DNA of 64,000 nucleotides from Micromonospora orduensis (GCF_006228125.1 NZ_VDFY01000157.1:39600-103599); one strand, 5' to 3'; positions 19,138-28,006 are shown, counted from the stretch's first letter. Numbers and translations: made by a program. Notes: generated by a model not told the origin, from the letters alone.

Positions 19138-19710
19138 GTGGCGTTTCCCGAAGACGTGCTCACCAAGGACGAGCACGTCGTGCTGCACCTGCATCCGCAC
19201 TGGAAGGCGCTGATCCGGCCGATCGTGGTGCTGGTGCTGGCCATCGCGGCGGTCGTGGTCGGCGTGCTCCTTCTGCCCGAGAGCAGCGGGGGGTCGATCG
19301 CGCTGGCCGTGATCGGGGTGATCGCCCTGGTCGCGGTGCTCTGGCTCGGTCTGTGGCCGTTCCTGGTCTGGCGTACCACCCACTACCTGTTCACCAACGA
19401 GCGCGTGCTGCTCCAGCAGGGCGTCTTCTCCCGGGACCGGCGGGACCTGCCGCTCACCCGCATCAACGACCACTCGATGAACCAGCACTTCCTCGAGCGG
19501 CTGCTCGGCTGCGGCACGCTCACCATCGAGTCGGCCGGCGAACGCGGCCAGTCGGTGCTGGCCGACGTGCCGGGTGTCAGCCGGGTGCAGACCACCCTGT
19601 ACGAGCTGGTCGAGGCACAGCACGACAAGCACTCGCTGGGCGACGGGGAGATGCGCGACATCCTCGCCGACATGCGCGAGGGCAAGCCGTTGCGCGACAC
19701 CACGACCTGA
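19138..19710 (+). CDS. PH-domain (bPH2-type) membrane protein
   Basis: The 190-aa product starts MAFPEDVLTKDEHVVLHLHP, has two membrane helices (about residues 26-48 and 54-74) and a bacterial pleckstrin-like domain with TTHYLFTNERVLLQQGVF and RDLPLTRINDHSMNQHFLERL. This family (YdbS/YdbT-like) is of unknown function and often lies near birA and accD in actinobacteria. GTG 19138 is chosen because GGAGG lies 6 nt upstream; an in-frame ATG at 19120 is possible but has no site. It converges with the MaoC-like gene. Confidence 0.82.
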   Translation: MAFPEDVLTKDEHVVLHLHPHWKALIRPIVVLVLAIAAVVVGVLLLPESSGGSIALAVIGVIALVAVLWLGLWPFLVWRTTHYLFTNERVLLQQGVFSRDRRDLPLTRINDHSMNQHFLERLLGCGTLTIESAGERGQSVLADVPGVSRVQTTLYELVEAQHDKHSLGDGEMRDILADMREGKPLRDTTT

Positions 19711-19754
19711 TCCCGAACGGCTGAGATCGTTCCGGCGTACGCGCCGGGGTGGTC

Positions 19755-20363
19755 TCAGCCGGTCGGTCCGGTCCTGGTCGGCTCGGTCCTGGTCGCGCTG
19801 GTCTCGGTCTGGTCGGGCTCGGTCTGGTCGGGCTCTGCCGCGTCCGCCTCGGTCGGGTCTGCCTCGGTCGGGCGCAGGGCGAACCAGCCACGGAACCGGG
19901 TCCGCAGCACCTCCTGCTGGGGCCGGCCATCCGGGCCGAGGCGGAGCATGGTGCCGGTGAGGGTGGCCGTACCGAGCCCGGGGCGGGCGGTCGACGGTCG
20001 CGCGCCCATCACGTCGACCCGTACGGCGAGCCGGTCCCCGGCGCGCACCGGGGCGAGCCAGCGCAGCTCCTCCAGGCCGGGGGAGGCGTCCGCCGCCGCC
20101 CGGGACAGCAGATGGTCGACGTACGCCCGCATGAAGAGGCTGACCGTGTAGAAGCCACTGGCGATCACGCCACCGTGCCGGCTGGCGGCGGCCAGCTCCT
20201 GGTCGACGTGGTACCACTGCGGGTCGAAGCGGCGGGCGAAGGCGACCATCTCGTCGCCGTCCACGGTGACCACGCCGAGATCGACGGTGAGCCCCGGGAC
20301 GAGATCCTCGAAGAACAGTTCGGCGGGAGCTCCGGTGCCGGACCGGGCGGCGGGTGTCGTCAC
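19755..20363 (-). CDS. MaoC-like hot-dog-fold hydratase with repetitive acidic tail
   Basis: Residues 10-150 are a single hot-dog domain with FFEDLVPGLTVDLG, the catalytic-type segment RFDPQWYHVDQE (Asp and His) and GGVIASGFYTVSL. MaoC enzymes hydrate 2-enoyl-CoA. After RFRGWFALRP comes a low-complexity tail built from short TEAD/TEPD/TE units, absent from ordinary family members. The GTG at 20363 overlaps the stop of the upstream GtrA gene (GTGA), so I use this start, not the much longer open frame upstream, which overlaps gtrA. The DNA of the tail is a degenerate short tandem repeat (about 19757-19875). Confidence 0.8.
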   Translation of the reverse strand: MTTPAARSGTGAPAELFFEDLVPGLTVDLGVVTVDGDEMVAFARRFDPQWYHVDQELAAASRHGGVIASGFYTVSLFMRAYVDHLLSRAAADASPGLEELRWLAPVRAGDRLAVRVDVMGARPSTARPGLGTATLTGTMLRLGPDGRPQQEVLRTRFRGWFALRPTEADPTEADAAEPDQTEPDQTETSATRTEPTRTGPTG

Positions 20364-21061
20364 CGGCGGGGTGAGCGGCGCGTGCCGGCGTGCAGTTCGG
20401 CGGCGAGCGCCGCGTCCAGGTCGGCGGTGAGACCGGCGGTAAGCGGCGTGGGCCGGCCCTGAACGGGTGTGGCGCTCGGGTCCGGACGGTCGCTCGCCTG
20501 TGCCTCCTCCAGCTCGGTGACGGACTCGGCGAGTTCGGCAACCGGGTCCATGCCGGCCATCGTGTCCCATTCGTCGCGAGGGATGTCGTGCCAGGTGGGC
20601 TCGGTCCTGGTCTCCGCCTCGGCCGTTACGACAGGCTGGAAGACGAACGTCCGGTAGGACCAGAACCGGAACAGCGTGGCCAGCAGAACACCGGCGGTCT
20701 TCGCCACGTTCAGGGCGAGGAGCCCGTGGACGCCGAGCCCGTACTTGGCCGCCGCCACGGCCCCGAGTTCGATCAGCAGACCGGCGCCGTTGAACAGGAA
20801 GAACAGGACGTACTCCCGGCGAAGTGCCGATTTCGGGCGATCCCGGTACGTCCAGTGGCGATTCATCAGATATGACGTGATCGTGGCGACAAGGGTCGCG
20901 ATCACGGTCGCCTTCAACTGACCGTTGACGAAAACGGTAAGTGCAAGGACATTGAACACCGCGTAATTGATGACGGTGTTGATGCCGCCGACGATGCCGA
21001 ACTTGAGCGCCTCGTGGATGAACTTCTGCCAGCGCTCAGGCAGCAGACGGACAAGACGCAT
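20360..21061 (-). CDS. GtrA-family membrane protein with C-terminal extension
   Basis: The 233-aa product starts MRLVRLLPERWQKFIHEALK and has the four-helix GtrA domain in residues 17-140 (KFGIVGGINTVINYAVFN, SYLMNRHWTYRDR, LFRFWSYRTFVF). GtrA proteins are thought to flip polyprenyl-linked sugars or help wall-polymer glycosylation. A hydrophilic, acidic C-terminal tail of about 85 residues follows, which is unusual in length. TAAGGT lies 7 nt before the ATG at 21061 (leaderless). A second GtrA gene lies just upstream on the same strand; the two share the same fold and the FRFWSYR motif and look like diverged tandem copies. Confidence 0.87.
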   Translation of the reverse strand: MRLVRLLPERWQKFIHEALKFGIVGGINTVINYAVFNVLALTVFVNGQLKATVIATLVATITSYLMNRHWTYRDRPKSALRREYVLFFLFNGAGLLIELGAVAAAKYGLGVHGLLALNVAKTAGVLLATLFRFWSYRTFVFQPVVTAEAETRTEPTWHDIPRDEWDTMAGMDPVAELAESVTELEEAQASDRPDPSATPVQGRPTPLTAGLTADLDAALAAELHAGTRRSPRR

Positions 21062-21125
21062 GCGAAACACCTTAGGGCAGTCGGAGAGGCCGGCGATCAC
21101 CGGCTGGACGAGAGTGGGCGGCAGG

Positions 21126-21674
21126 TCACGCCCCGTGATCACGGTCGTGCTCGACCTGCGGAACGGTCCGGGTTCCCGCCTCGACGAAGACGAACCGCCG
21201 GTAGGACCAGAATCGGAACAGCGTGCCGAGGCCCGTGCCGACGACGAAGCTGGCGATGTTGTCGGCCAGCGGCGTCTGGAAAACGGCCGGCCAGATGCTG
21301 CCCAGCCCGTACCGGCTGATCGCGAGGCAGGCCACCGCGATGCCGAGACCGACTGCGTTGAAGAAGAAGAACAGCGCGTACTCCCGGGCGGGGTTGCTGC
21401 GCTGGCGGTGCCGCCACGTCCAGAACCGGTTCCCGACGAAGGCGACGGTGGCCGCGATCACGGTGGAGATCGTCTTCGCGGTCACCTGCTCGACCCCGCG
21501 CACGGTGGTCAGGTAGTTGAACAGCGCGAAGTCGAGGAGGAAGGCGACCCCGCCCACCGTGGCGAATTTGCTCAACTCGCGAAAGAGGTGACCGAAGCGG
21601 TCGAGCAGCGCCCGAAGCGGACCCCGTCGGGTCTGCCGGGGGCCCGGTTGCTCCCCGGTCATCGTGGCGGCCAC
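21126..21674 (-). CDS. GtrA-family membrane protein
   Basis: The 182-aa protein has four membrane helices: KFATVGGVAFLLDFALFNYL, a helix containing TISTVIAATVAFVGNRFWTW, YALFFFFNAVGLGIAVACLA, and the last helix ending LGTLFRFWSYRRFVF. The GTG start at 21674 is preceded at 6 nt by TAGGCT, so translation probably begins at the transcript's first codon; an in-frame ATG four codons later is an alternative. The next gene downstream is a paralogue. Role in lipid-linked sugar transfer is inferred from the family. Confidence 0.88.
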   Translation of the reverse strand: MAATMTGEQPGPRQTRRGPLRALLDRFGHLFRELSKFATVGGVAFLLDFALFNYLTTVRGVEQVTAKTISTVIAATVAFVGNRFWTWRHRQRSNPAREYALFFFFNAVGLGIAVACLAISRYGLGSIWPAVFQTPLADNIASFVVGTGLGTLFRFWSYRRFVFVEAGTRTVPQVEHDRDHGA

Positions 21675-21949
21675 GGGCCGAGCCTACCGGCTGGTGACCA
21701 GTCGGCGGGGGAGCAACGACGAGTAGGCGTCGACGCTCGTGCCGGCCGGTCACCGGGTGCGCCTCCGCTGCACACAGCGTAACCAAATGGGAGGACTGAC
21801 CCGCCTCCGAACGGGAATCCACGGATCGGTCGGCGGGGCAGGTCCACGACCGACCGCACCTCACATCGGCCGGGGTGCACAACAAGATTTGCGTGAAACT
21901 GCGCGGGAAAGCGGGTATCAGCTCGTGATGCCGCAGCGTGGCCGTACCT

Positions 21950-21965
21950 TGTGCAGTTCTTCACA
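21950..21965. promoter_or_regulatory. Crp-like operator upstream of pckG
   Basis: TGTGC-AGTTCT-TCACA matches the Crp consensus TGTGA-N6-TCACA at nine of ten positions, and is flanked by an extra symmetric T and A (TTGTG...CACAA). It is centred about 54 bp before the predicted pckG transcription start, a position suited to a cAMP-receptor-type regulator. Confidence 0.5.
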
Positions 21966-21975
21966 ACCAGTCCCA

Positions 21976-22004
21976 CTGACTCGGAAGGCTGCCCGGTTTA
22001 CGCT
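21976..22004 (+). promoter_or_regulatory. Candidate pckG promoter
   Basis: CTGACT (21976-21981), 17-nt spacer, TACGCT (21999-22004). This would give a 5' UTR of about 88 nt, unlike the leaderless genes around it. Confidence 0.45.
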
Positions 22005-22099
22005 GAGCCCAATCCCAGGTTTCCACGAAGCGACGCATCGCGCCGCTGAGACTCGTGCATCCCATAGATCGGTCAGCGTCGACCACAAGGAGATGTGTC

Positions 22100-23944
22100 A
22101 TGGTTGCTCCGGCTGTTGTGCGGGGTATCGATCAGGCCCCGACGTCCCATCCGAAACTGCTCGCCTGGGTCCGTGAGGTCGCAGAACTGACCACCCCCGA
22201 CCGGGTCGTGTGGGTGGACGGGTCCGACGAGGAGTGGCGTCGCCTCACCGATGAACTGGTCGAGGCCGGCACGCTGATCCGTTTGAACCCGGAGAAGAAG
22301 CCCAACTCGTTCTACGCGCGCACCGACCCGACGGATGTCGCCCGGGTCGAGGAGCGCACCTTCATCTGCTCCGTCGACGAGGCGGACGCCGGCCCCACCA
22401 ACAACTGGATGGCGCCGGCCGAGATGAAGCGGACGATGACCGAGTTGTACCGCGGCTCGATGCGGGGCCGCACGATGTACGTCATCCCGTTCGTGATGGG
22501 TCCGGTCGAGGCCGAGAGCCCGATGTTCGGCGTCGAGATCACCGACAGCCCGTACGTGGTCGCGTCCATGCGCATCATGACCCGGATGGGCGCGAAGGTC
22601 CTCGAGGCGATGGGGAACGACGCGGACTTCGTGCACGCGTTGCACTCGATCGGCGCGCCGCTCGCCCCCGGTCAGCAGGACGTGGCGTGGCCGTGCAACG
22701 AGACCAAGTACATCTCGCACTTCCCGGAGACCCGGGAGATCTGGTCGTACGGCTCGGGTTACGGCGGTAACTCGCTGCTCGGCAAGAAGTGCTACTCGCT
22801 GCGGATCGCCAGCGTCATGGGGCGGGACGAGGGTTGGCTCGCCGAGCACATGCTGATCCTCAAGATCACCTCGCCGGAGGGCAGGGTCCACCACATCGCC
22901 GGCGCCTTCCCCTCGGCGTGCGGCAAGACCAACCTGGCCATGGTGGAGCCCACCATTCCGGGCTGGAAGGTCGAGACCATCGGCGACGACATCGCCTGGA
23001 TGCGGTTCGGCCCGGACGGCCGGCTCTACGCGGTCAACCCGGAGTACGGCCTGTTCGGCGTCGCGCCCGGCACCGACTGGAAGACCAACGCCAACGCCAT
23101 GCGGACGCTGGACCGGGGCAACTCGGTCTTCACAAACGTCGGCCTCACCGACGACGGCGACGTCTGGTGGGAGGGCATGGGTGAGCCGCCGGCGCACCTG
23201 ATCGACTGGAAGGGCAACGACTGGACTCCGGAGAGCGAGGGCCTGTCCTCGCACGCCAACAGCCGGTTCTGCACCCCGATCACGCAGTGCCCGATCCTCG
23301 CCGACGAGTACTTCGACCCGAACGGCGTGCCGATCGACGCGATCCTCTTCGGTGGTCGCCGCAAGGACACCATCCCGCTGGTGACCGAGGCCCGTGACTG
23401 GGTGCACGGCGTCTACATGGGTGCGACGCTCTCGTCGGAGACGACGGCCGCCGCGTCCGGTGCGGTCGGCGTGGTCCGCCGGGACCCGATGGCGATGCTC
23501 CCGTTCATCGGCTACCACGCGGGCGACTACTTCCGGCACTGGATCGAGATGGGCAAGGGCGCCGACGGCGACGAGGCGAAACTGCCGAAGATCTACTACG
23601 TCAACTGGTTCCGCAAGGACCCGGAGGGCTCGTTCCTCTGGCCTGGCTTCGGGGAGAACGCCCGGGTGCTCAAGTGGATCGTCGAGCGGATCGAGGGCAA
23701 GGCCGACGCGGTGGAGACCGCGGTGGGCATGGTCCCGGCACCCGACGCGCTGGACGTCGAGGGCCTGGACATGACTCCGGAGGACGTCCGGATCGCGCTC
23801 AAGGTCGACCCGGACGAGTGGCGCAACGAGCTGCCGATGATCACCGAGTGGTTCGAGAAGTTCGGTGACAAGCTGCCCGGCGTGCTGTGGGCCGAGTTGG
23901 ACGCGCTGCGCGCCCGGCTGGACGCCGCGCAGCCGCAGCGGTAG
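22100..23944 (+). CDS. pckG: Phosphoenolpyruvate carboxykinase (GTP)
   Basis: The 614-aa protein is the GTP-dependent type. It shows the PEP/oxaloacetate-binding region with [19 protein letters not shown], the P-loop [12 protein letters not shown] with the hyper-reactive Cys274, the metal-binding DDIAWM, and the guanine-binding and lid segment [12 protein letters not shown] followed by [12 protein letters not shown]. It converts oxaloacetate to PEP and CO2, the first gluconeogenic step, counterpart of PEP carboxylase at 46595-49381. ATG 22100 has AAGGAG upstream; earlier in-frame starts do not. Control by a Crp-like regulator is suggested by the upstream site. Confidence 0.95.
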   Translation: MVAPAVVRGIDQAPTSHPKLLAWVREVAELTTPDRVVWVDGSDEEWRRLTDELVEAGTLIRLNPEKKPNSFYARTDPTDVARVEERTFICSVDEADAGPTNNWMAPAEMKRTMTELYRGSMRGRTMYVIPFVMGPVEAESPMFGVEITDSPYVVASMRIMTRMGAKVLEAMGNDADFVHALHSIGAPLAPGQQDVAWPCNETKYISHFPETREIWSYGSGYGGNSLLGKKCYSLRIASVMGRDEGWLAEHMLILKITSPEGRVHHIAGAFPSACGKTNLAMVEPTIPGWKVETIGDDIAWMRFGPDGRLYAVNPEYGLFGVAPGTDWKTNANAMRTLDRGNSVFTNVGLTDDGDVWWEGMGEPPAHLIDWKGNDWTPESEGLSSHANSRFCTPITQCPILADEYFDPNGVPIDAILFGGRRKDTIPLVTEARDWVHGVYMGATLSSETTAAASGAVGVVRRDPMAMLPFIGYHAGDYFRHWIEMGKGADGDEAKLPKIYYVNWFRKDPEGSFLWPGFGENARVLKWIVERIEGKADAVETAVGMVPAPDALDVEGLDMTPEDVRIALKVDPDEWRNELPMITEWFEKFGDKLPGVLWAELDALRARLDAAQPQR

Positions 23945-23981
23945 GTGTGAACGAGGCCCTTCGCGGGCATCACCTGATCCC

Positions 23982-24851
23982 ATGAGGACGGCCGCCGAGA
24001 CCGAGGTCCGGCGGCCGTCCGCCGTCCGGGTGCTCACCTTCCTGCTCGCGACGACCGCGGCGGCCACCGTCGTGGTCGAGCTGCTCAACTGGTGGTACGC
24101 CCCAGAGCAGGGCTTCGGGCTGGCCGTACGCACCGGCTGGGCGATGCTGCGCTCGTTCGGCTTCCTGCTGCTCATCGGGCACGTCCGTCGGGGCCGTACG
24201 GTGGCCCGCCCGTTCGGGTTGATCCTCGCGGTCACCACGATCTTCGCGGTCGGCCGGCTGATCGTGCCCCGGCAGGGGGTGCCACCGCTGCCCGGGCTGC
24301 TCGGCTTCGGCGTCCTCACCGCGCTCTGCGTGGCGGTGGTGTGGCTGCTCTACCGCTCGTCGGCGCTGGCCGGGCACCTGGTCCGACATCGGCCGAGGCT
24401 GGTCATCGACCGGGACGGCATCTCCTGGCGGGAGACCCCGCCGCGCCGACCGCAGGCCAGCGCCTGGCTGCTGACCAGCCGGGTGGCGGCGTTCACCTAC
24501 AGCCCGCTGATGCTGGTGCCGGCGCTGGTGGCCGGCGGCTCCATCCTGGACGGCCGGCTCAGCGCCGTACCGGCCGTGCTGTTCTGGTTCGGCGCCGGTA
24601 TCGCCGCCAGCTACGCGGTGCTGTTCTGCACCGCGTTCCTGATGCGCGGCAAGGACTGGGCACGCGGCCTGCTGGTCGCCGTCACCCTGGTCGTGCTCGC
24701 GGTGGACCTGCCTCTGTGCTGGTGGCTGCTGGGGGTCGACGGTCTGGTCCGCGACGGAGGCCCCCTGGTCGCGGCGGCAGGGCTGACCCTGTACGGCCTG
24801 CGCCGCGCCGCCCACGCGCCCGACGCCGCCCAACCTGAACCCCAACCCTGA
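23982..24851 (+). CDS. Uncharacterised polytopic membrane protein
   Basis: The 289-aa product has about seven hydrophobic segments (for example LTFLLATTAAATVVVELL, AMLRSFGFLLLIGHV, LLGFGVLTALCVAVVWLLY, LMLVPALVAGGSIL, AVLFWFGAGIAASYAVLF, LLVAVTLVVLAVDLPLC) separated by short Arg-rich loops. Residues 134-160 (RPRLVIDRDGISWRETPPRR) form one longer cytoplasmic loop. I recognise no family or motif. ATG 23982 is the first start after the pckG stop (37 nt away), so it may be co-transcribed with pckG. Confidence 0.65.
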   Translation: MRTAAETEVRRPSAVRVLTFLLATTAAATVVVELLNWWYAPEQGFGLAVRTGWAMLRSFGFLLLIGHVRRGRTVARPFGLILAVTTIFAVGRLIVPRQGVPPLPGLLGFGVLTALCVAVVWLLYRSSALAGHLVRHRPRLVIDRDGISWRETPPRRPQASAWLLTSRVAAFTYSPLMLVPALVAGGSILDGRLSAVPAVLFWFGAGIAASYAVLFCTAFLMRGKDWARGLLVAVTLVVLAVDLPLCWWLLGVDGLVRDGGPLVAAAGLTLYGLRRAAHAPDAAQPEPQP

Positions 24852-24908
24852 TCGCGGCGGGGCCCCGCACCGACGCCGCTGGGTGCCGACCCGGCGGCCG
24901 ACCACGCC

Positions 24909-24952
24909 CAGCCCCTGCCCAGTCCCTGCCTAGCCCCTGCCCAGCCCCTCCT
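24909..24952 (+). repeat. Four 11-bp tandem repeats
   Basis: Four imperfect copies of CAGCCCCTGCC stand in a row (24909, 24920, 24931, 24942). The last one runs into the left arm of the palindrome at 24950. The 24852-25214 gap (363 bp) contains this and the palindrome but no convincing gene. Confidence 0.75.
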
Positions 24953-25020
24953 TTGCTCTGCACCCCGATAGGCGACGGTCGCGGACGGTAACTGTCGCAC
25001 CCGTGGGTGCAGAGCAAAGG
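24950..25020. repeat. Long-arm intergenic palindrome 2 (branched)
   Basis: CCTTTGCTCTGCACCC (24950-24965) pairs perfectly with GGGTGCAGAGCAAAGG (25005-25020). Inside, GCGACGGT (24972-24979) pairs with ACTGTCGC (24991-24998) with one G-T wobble. The result would be a two-tier hairpin or cruciform. It lies between two same-strand genes. Confidence 0.85.
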
Positions 25021-25214
25021 GGGTGGGTGAGACGGGCCGGCCCGGTGCGGGAGCGGTCTTCGCGGGCGGTCAGGGGGCAGGATGACGGGTGGCATCGGTC
25101 ACAGCGGTCGGCGTCCGGGCGGCTGCGGAGATTGCCCGGCCTGGCCGGCCGCAATGCCGACCGGGTCGCCCGGCGGGAGCGGCCGCGCCGCGTCGGACTG
25201 GAGGGAGGCGTGTG

Positions 25215-26357
25215 GTGGGCGACGAGTTCGACGTGGTGGTGGTGGGGGCGGGCCCGGCCGGAGCGGCCGCCGCGCTGACGGCCCGGCGAGCCGGAGCAAG
25301 TGTGCTGCTGCTGGACCGGGCCGAATTTCCCCGGGACAAGGCGTGCGGCGACGGGATCGCGGCGCATTCGGTAGATGTGCTCGCCGAGCTGGGGGTGCCC
25401 GAGGCCGTCGCGGGTTACGCCCCGCTGCCCGCGCTGCGCATGGTCGCCCCGGGTGGCGGGTCGGTGGCCCGGGCGTTGCCCCGACCGGCGTACACCGTGC
25501 CCCGGGAGGTCTTCGACGCGCGGCTGGTGGCGGCGGCGGTGGCCGCCGGGGCGCAACTGCGGCGGCACACCGTACGCCGGGTCGAGCCGCGCGCCGACCG
25601 GGTGGTGCTCGACGGGGCCGTGTCCGGTCGGGTGGTGGTGGGCGCGGACGGCGCCGGGTCGGTGGTGCGTCGGGCGCTCGGCCATCCGGTGAACCCGGAC
25701 CGGCACCTCGCGCTGGCCATCCGCGGGTACGCTCCGGCGCTGCCCGGGCCACCCGAGCAGCTCATCGTCACCTCGAAGGCGCGCTGGCCGGCGTACGCCT
25801 GGTCGTTCCCGATCGGCGACGGGCGGGCGAACGTCGGGTACGGGGAGGTGCTGCGTGGCGAGCCGCTGAGCCGCGGCTACCTGCTGGACCGGTTGGTGGC
25901 TCTGCTGCCCGGCACCGACCTGGACCTTGTGACGGCGCTGCGTGCCCACCATCTGCCGCTGTCCACCCACCGACCCGCACCGGGGCAGGGTCGCACCCTG
26001 CTGGCCGGCGACGCGCTGTCGTTGATCAATCCGTTCACCGGCGAGGGCATCTTCTACGCGCTGCTCTCCGGTGCGCTGGCCGGTTCGGCGGCCGCCCGTG
26101 CGCCCGAGACCGCCGCCCGCCGCTACGCACACGGGCTGCGCCGCCGCCTCGGCACCCATCTGCGGCACAGCTCGGTGGCGGCGTGGTTGGCGCGGCGTCG
26201 GCGGGTGGTCGACGCGGCGGTGCGGGCGGCCTGTCGGGACGACCGGGTCTTCGACGACGTGGTCGAGTTGGGGCTGGGTGACGGGCGGCTCACCGCTCGT
26301 ACCCTGGCCATGATCGGCGCCGGTCTGCCCGGCGGTGATCGGGCTCCGAGGCGGTGA
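25215..26357 (+). CDS. Geranylgeranyl reductase-family flavoprotein
   Basis: The 380-aa protein begins VGDEFDVVVVGAGPAGAAAA, the FAD-binding fold of the p-hydroxybenzoate hydroxylase superfamily. The KACGDGIAAHSVDVLAELG stretch is the CGDG-type signature of the geranylgeranyl reductase subgroup, and GDALSLINPFTGEGIFYAL is the second FAD motif. Members saturate isoprenoid chains such as menaquinone or polyprenyl side chains. The neighbour uppS makes polyprenyl diphosphate, so a polyprenyl substrate is a reasonable inference. GTG 25215 is preferred over GTG 25212 because GGGAGG then lies 6 nt upstream. Confidence 0.87.
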   Translation: MGDEFDVVVVGAGPAGAAAALTARRAGASVLLLDRAEFPRDKACGDGIAAHSVDVLAELGVPEAVAGYAPLPALRMVAPGGGSVARALPRPAYTVPREVFDARLVAAAVAAGAQLRRHTVRRVEPRADRVVLDGAVSGRVVVGADGAGSVVRRALGHPVNPDRHLALAIRGYAPALPGPPEQLIVTSKARWPAYAWSFPIGDGRANVGYGEVLRGEPLSRGYLLDRLVALLPGTDLDLVTALRAHHLPLSTHRPAPGQGRTLLAGDALSLINPFTGEGIFYALLSGALAGSAAARAPETAARRYAHGLRRRLGTHLRHSSVAAWLARRRRVVDAAVRAACRDDRVFDDVVELGLGDGRLTARTLAMIGAGLPGGDRAPRR

Positions 26358-26388
26358 TCCGGCTAACGGGTCGCTACGCTGCTAGGTG

Positions 26389-27159
26389 ATGACGCTGCGG
26401 AACCTTATCTACTCCGTGTACGAGCGCCGGCTCACGGCGAAGCTCGCGGGTAAGCCGGTGCCCCGGCACGTTGGGGTGATGTGCGACGGCAACCGTCGGT
26501 GGGCGAGGGAGATGGGCTTCGTCGACCCGAACGACGGGCACCGGGTCGGCGCGGCGAAGATCAAGCATGTCCTCGGCTGGTGCGACCAGGCCGGCATCGG
26601 GCACGTGACCCTCTACCTGCTGGCCACCGACAACCTGCGCCGCCCGGCCAGCGAACTGGATCCGCTGCTGAAGATCATCGAGGATCTGGTGGTGGAGCTG
26701 GCCGAGGAGGGCAACCCCTGGCGGCTGCGCATCGTCGGGGCGCTCGACCTGCTGCCGGCGCAGACCGCGACGGCGCTCAAGGGCGCCGAGGAGCGCACCC
26801 GCGACCGCAGCGGCGGCGCGGAGGTCAACATCGCGGTCGGCTACGGCGGCCGGCGGGAGATCACCGACGCGGTCCGCTCGCTCCTGCTGGAACACGCGGC
26901 CGCCGGCGGCACCATCGAGGAACTGGCCGAGGTGCTCGACGTCGAGCACATCTCCGAGCACCTCTACACGCGCGGCCAGCCCGACCCCGACCTGGTCATC
27001 CGCACCAGTGGCGAGCAGCGGCTGTCCGGGTTCATGCTGTGGCAGTCCGCGCACTCGGAGTTCTACTTCTGCGAACTCAACTGGCCGGATTTCCGGCATA
27101 TCGACTTCCTGCGCGCCCTGCGCTCGTACGCCACGCGCCAGCGCCGCTACGGCGCCTGA
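26389..27159 (+). CDS. uppS: Z-isoprenyl diphosphate synthase (UppS family)
   Basis: The 256-aa enzyme condenses isopentenyl diphosphate units in cis to give the C50/C55 carrier used in wall synthesis. It has the diphosphate-binding VMCDGNRRWAREMGF (Asp33), GHRVGAAKIK, LYLLATDNLRRP, NIAVGYGGRREITDAVRSLL and the C-terminal DLVIRTSGEQRLSGFMLWQ followed by SEFYFCELNWPDF. All conserved family blocks are present. ATG 26389 or the GTG just before it (26386) can be the start; TACGCT ends at 26380, so the transcript probably begins within a few bases of either. Confidence 0.93.
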   Translation: MTLRNLIYSVYERRLTAKLAGKPVPRHVGVMCDGNRRWAREMGFVDPNDGHRVGAAKIKHVLGWCDQAGIGHVTLYLLATDNLRRPASELDPLLKIIEDLVVELAEEGNPWRLRIVGALDLLPAQTATALKGAEERTRDRSGGAEVNIAVGYGGRREITDAVRSLLLEHAAAGGTIEELAEVLDVEHISEHLYTRGQPDPDLVIRTSGEQRLSGFMLWQSAHSEFYFCELNWPDFRHIDFLRALRSYATRQRRYGA

Positions 27160-27186
27160 CCCGGGCCCGCCGGGGACCCGGTCAGG
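27155..27186. terminator. Shared terminator overlapping two stop codons
   Basis: CCTGACCCGGG (27155-27165) pairs with CCCGGTCAGG (27177-27186) with one bulged C. The TGA of uppS and the TGA of the convergent otsB both lie inside the arms, so one hairpin of about 32 nt can end both genes. Confidence 0.5.
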
Positions 27187-28006
27187 GCAGGTGGGTGAGC
27201 GCCTCGGTGAGGAAGTCACCCAGGGCGTCCGGGGACTCGATGGTCAGGTCGGCGGCGTTGGCCACCTCGTGACCGGTCTCCGGGTTGGCGACCGCCACGC
27301 AGACACCGAAGAAGTCCGGGTCGGCGGCGGCCCGGGCGCGCAGCGCGGCGAACGCCTTGATGTCCGAGACGTCGTCACCGAAATACCACGCGCCTGTGGC
27401 GTCCCGGATGACCTCGCCGATCACCATGCCCTTGTCCCGGTCGACGGGGGGCTTGAGCTCCAGCACCATCCGCCCGGCCTGCACCCGGAGCCCCAGCCGG
27501 TCAGCCTGCGCCTGCCCCCACTGCTGCACCGTCGAGCCGAGCTGCGGCGCCGTACGCCAGTGCAGCGCCACGGAGAGCCGCTTGAACTCGACGAGCGTGC
27601 CGGGCGGCAGCTCCGCGCGGGCCAGGTCGGCCAGCTCCGCCATCGTCGGCACCCAGGGCAGCGCGGCGGGCTCGGTGACGATCTCGCCATCGGAGTGGCT
27701 GTGCTCCAGGCCGTAGAGGCCGTAGAGGTCCACGCCGGTCAGCCCGCCGAGGCGTTCCCGGAGGAACTCGACAGGTCGGGCGGAGACGATCGCGACCCGT
27801 TGCACGACCGGCGCCAGCGCCTCGATCGCGGCCAACGCCCGGGGAGCGGGGCGTACCGCGGTCGGGTCGTCGTCGACGGGCGCGAGTGTCCCGTCGAAGT
27901 CGAAGAAGAGGACCGTCCCGGCGGCCCGACCGGCGGTGGTTCGCCAGGCCTGGTCGGCGTTCAACGGGGTCCTCGGCTGCTGATTGCCCAGATTCAACGG
28001 CGGCAC
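27182..28006 (-). CDS. otsB: Trehalose-6-phosphate phosphatase
   Basis: The 274-aa protein is a HAD phosphatase: motif I FFDFDGTLAP (Asp36, Asp38), motif II VAIVSARP, the cap with LYGLYGLEHSH, the Lys segment VDRDKGMVIGEVI and motif IV YFGDDVSDIKAF. It dephosphorylates trehalose-6-phosphate to trehalose. No OtsA gene is in the window. GTG 28006 is chosen because TACGCT (28019-28014) ends 7 nt upstream; an in-frame ATG at 28039 lies ahead of that -10 and would not be transcribed from it. Confidence 0.88.
   Translation of the reverse strand: MPPLNLGNQQPRTPLNADQAWRTTAGRAAGTVLFFDFDGTLAPVDDDPTAVRPAPRALAAIEALAPVVQRVAIVSARPVEFLRERLGGLTGVDLYGLYGLEHSHSDGEIVTEPAALPWVPTMAELADLARAELPPGTLVEFKRLSVALHWRTAPQLGSTVQQWGQAQADRLGLRVQAGRMVLELKPPVDRDKGMVIGEVIRDATGAWYFGDDVSDIKAFAALRARAAADPDFFGVCVAVANPETGHEVANAADLTIESPDALGDFLTEALTHLP

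Larger units (their letters stand above)
21675..22099. other. Intergenic regulatory region upstream of pckG
   Basis: This 425-bp gap between divergent gtrA and pckG has no convincing gene. Its left end is the leaderless gtrA promoter (TAGGCT). Its right part holds a Crp-like site (21950-21965), a candidate sigma-70-type promoter (21976-22004) and the AAGGAG ribosome site (22085-22090) of pckG. Confidence 0.6.

Noticed and set aside
22073..24319. 748-codon open frame antisense to pckG
   Set aside because: Shadow frame; the sense strand encodes complete PckG.
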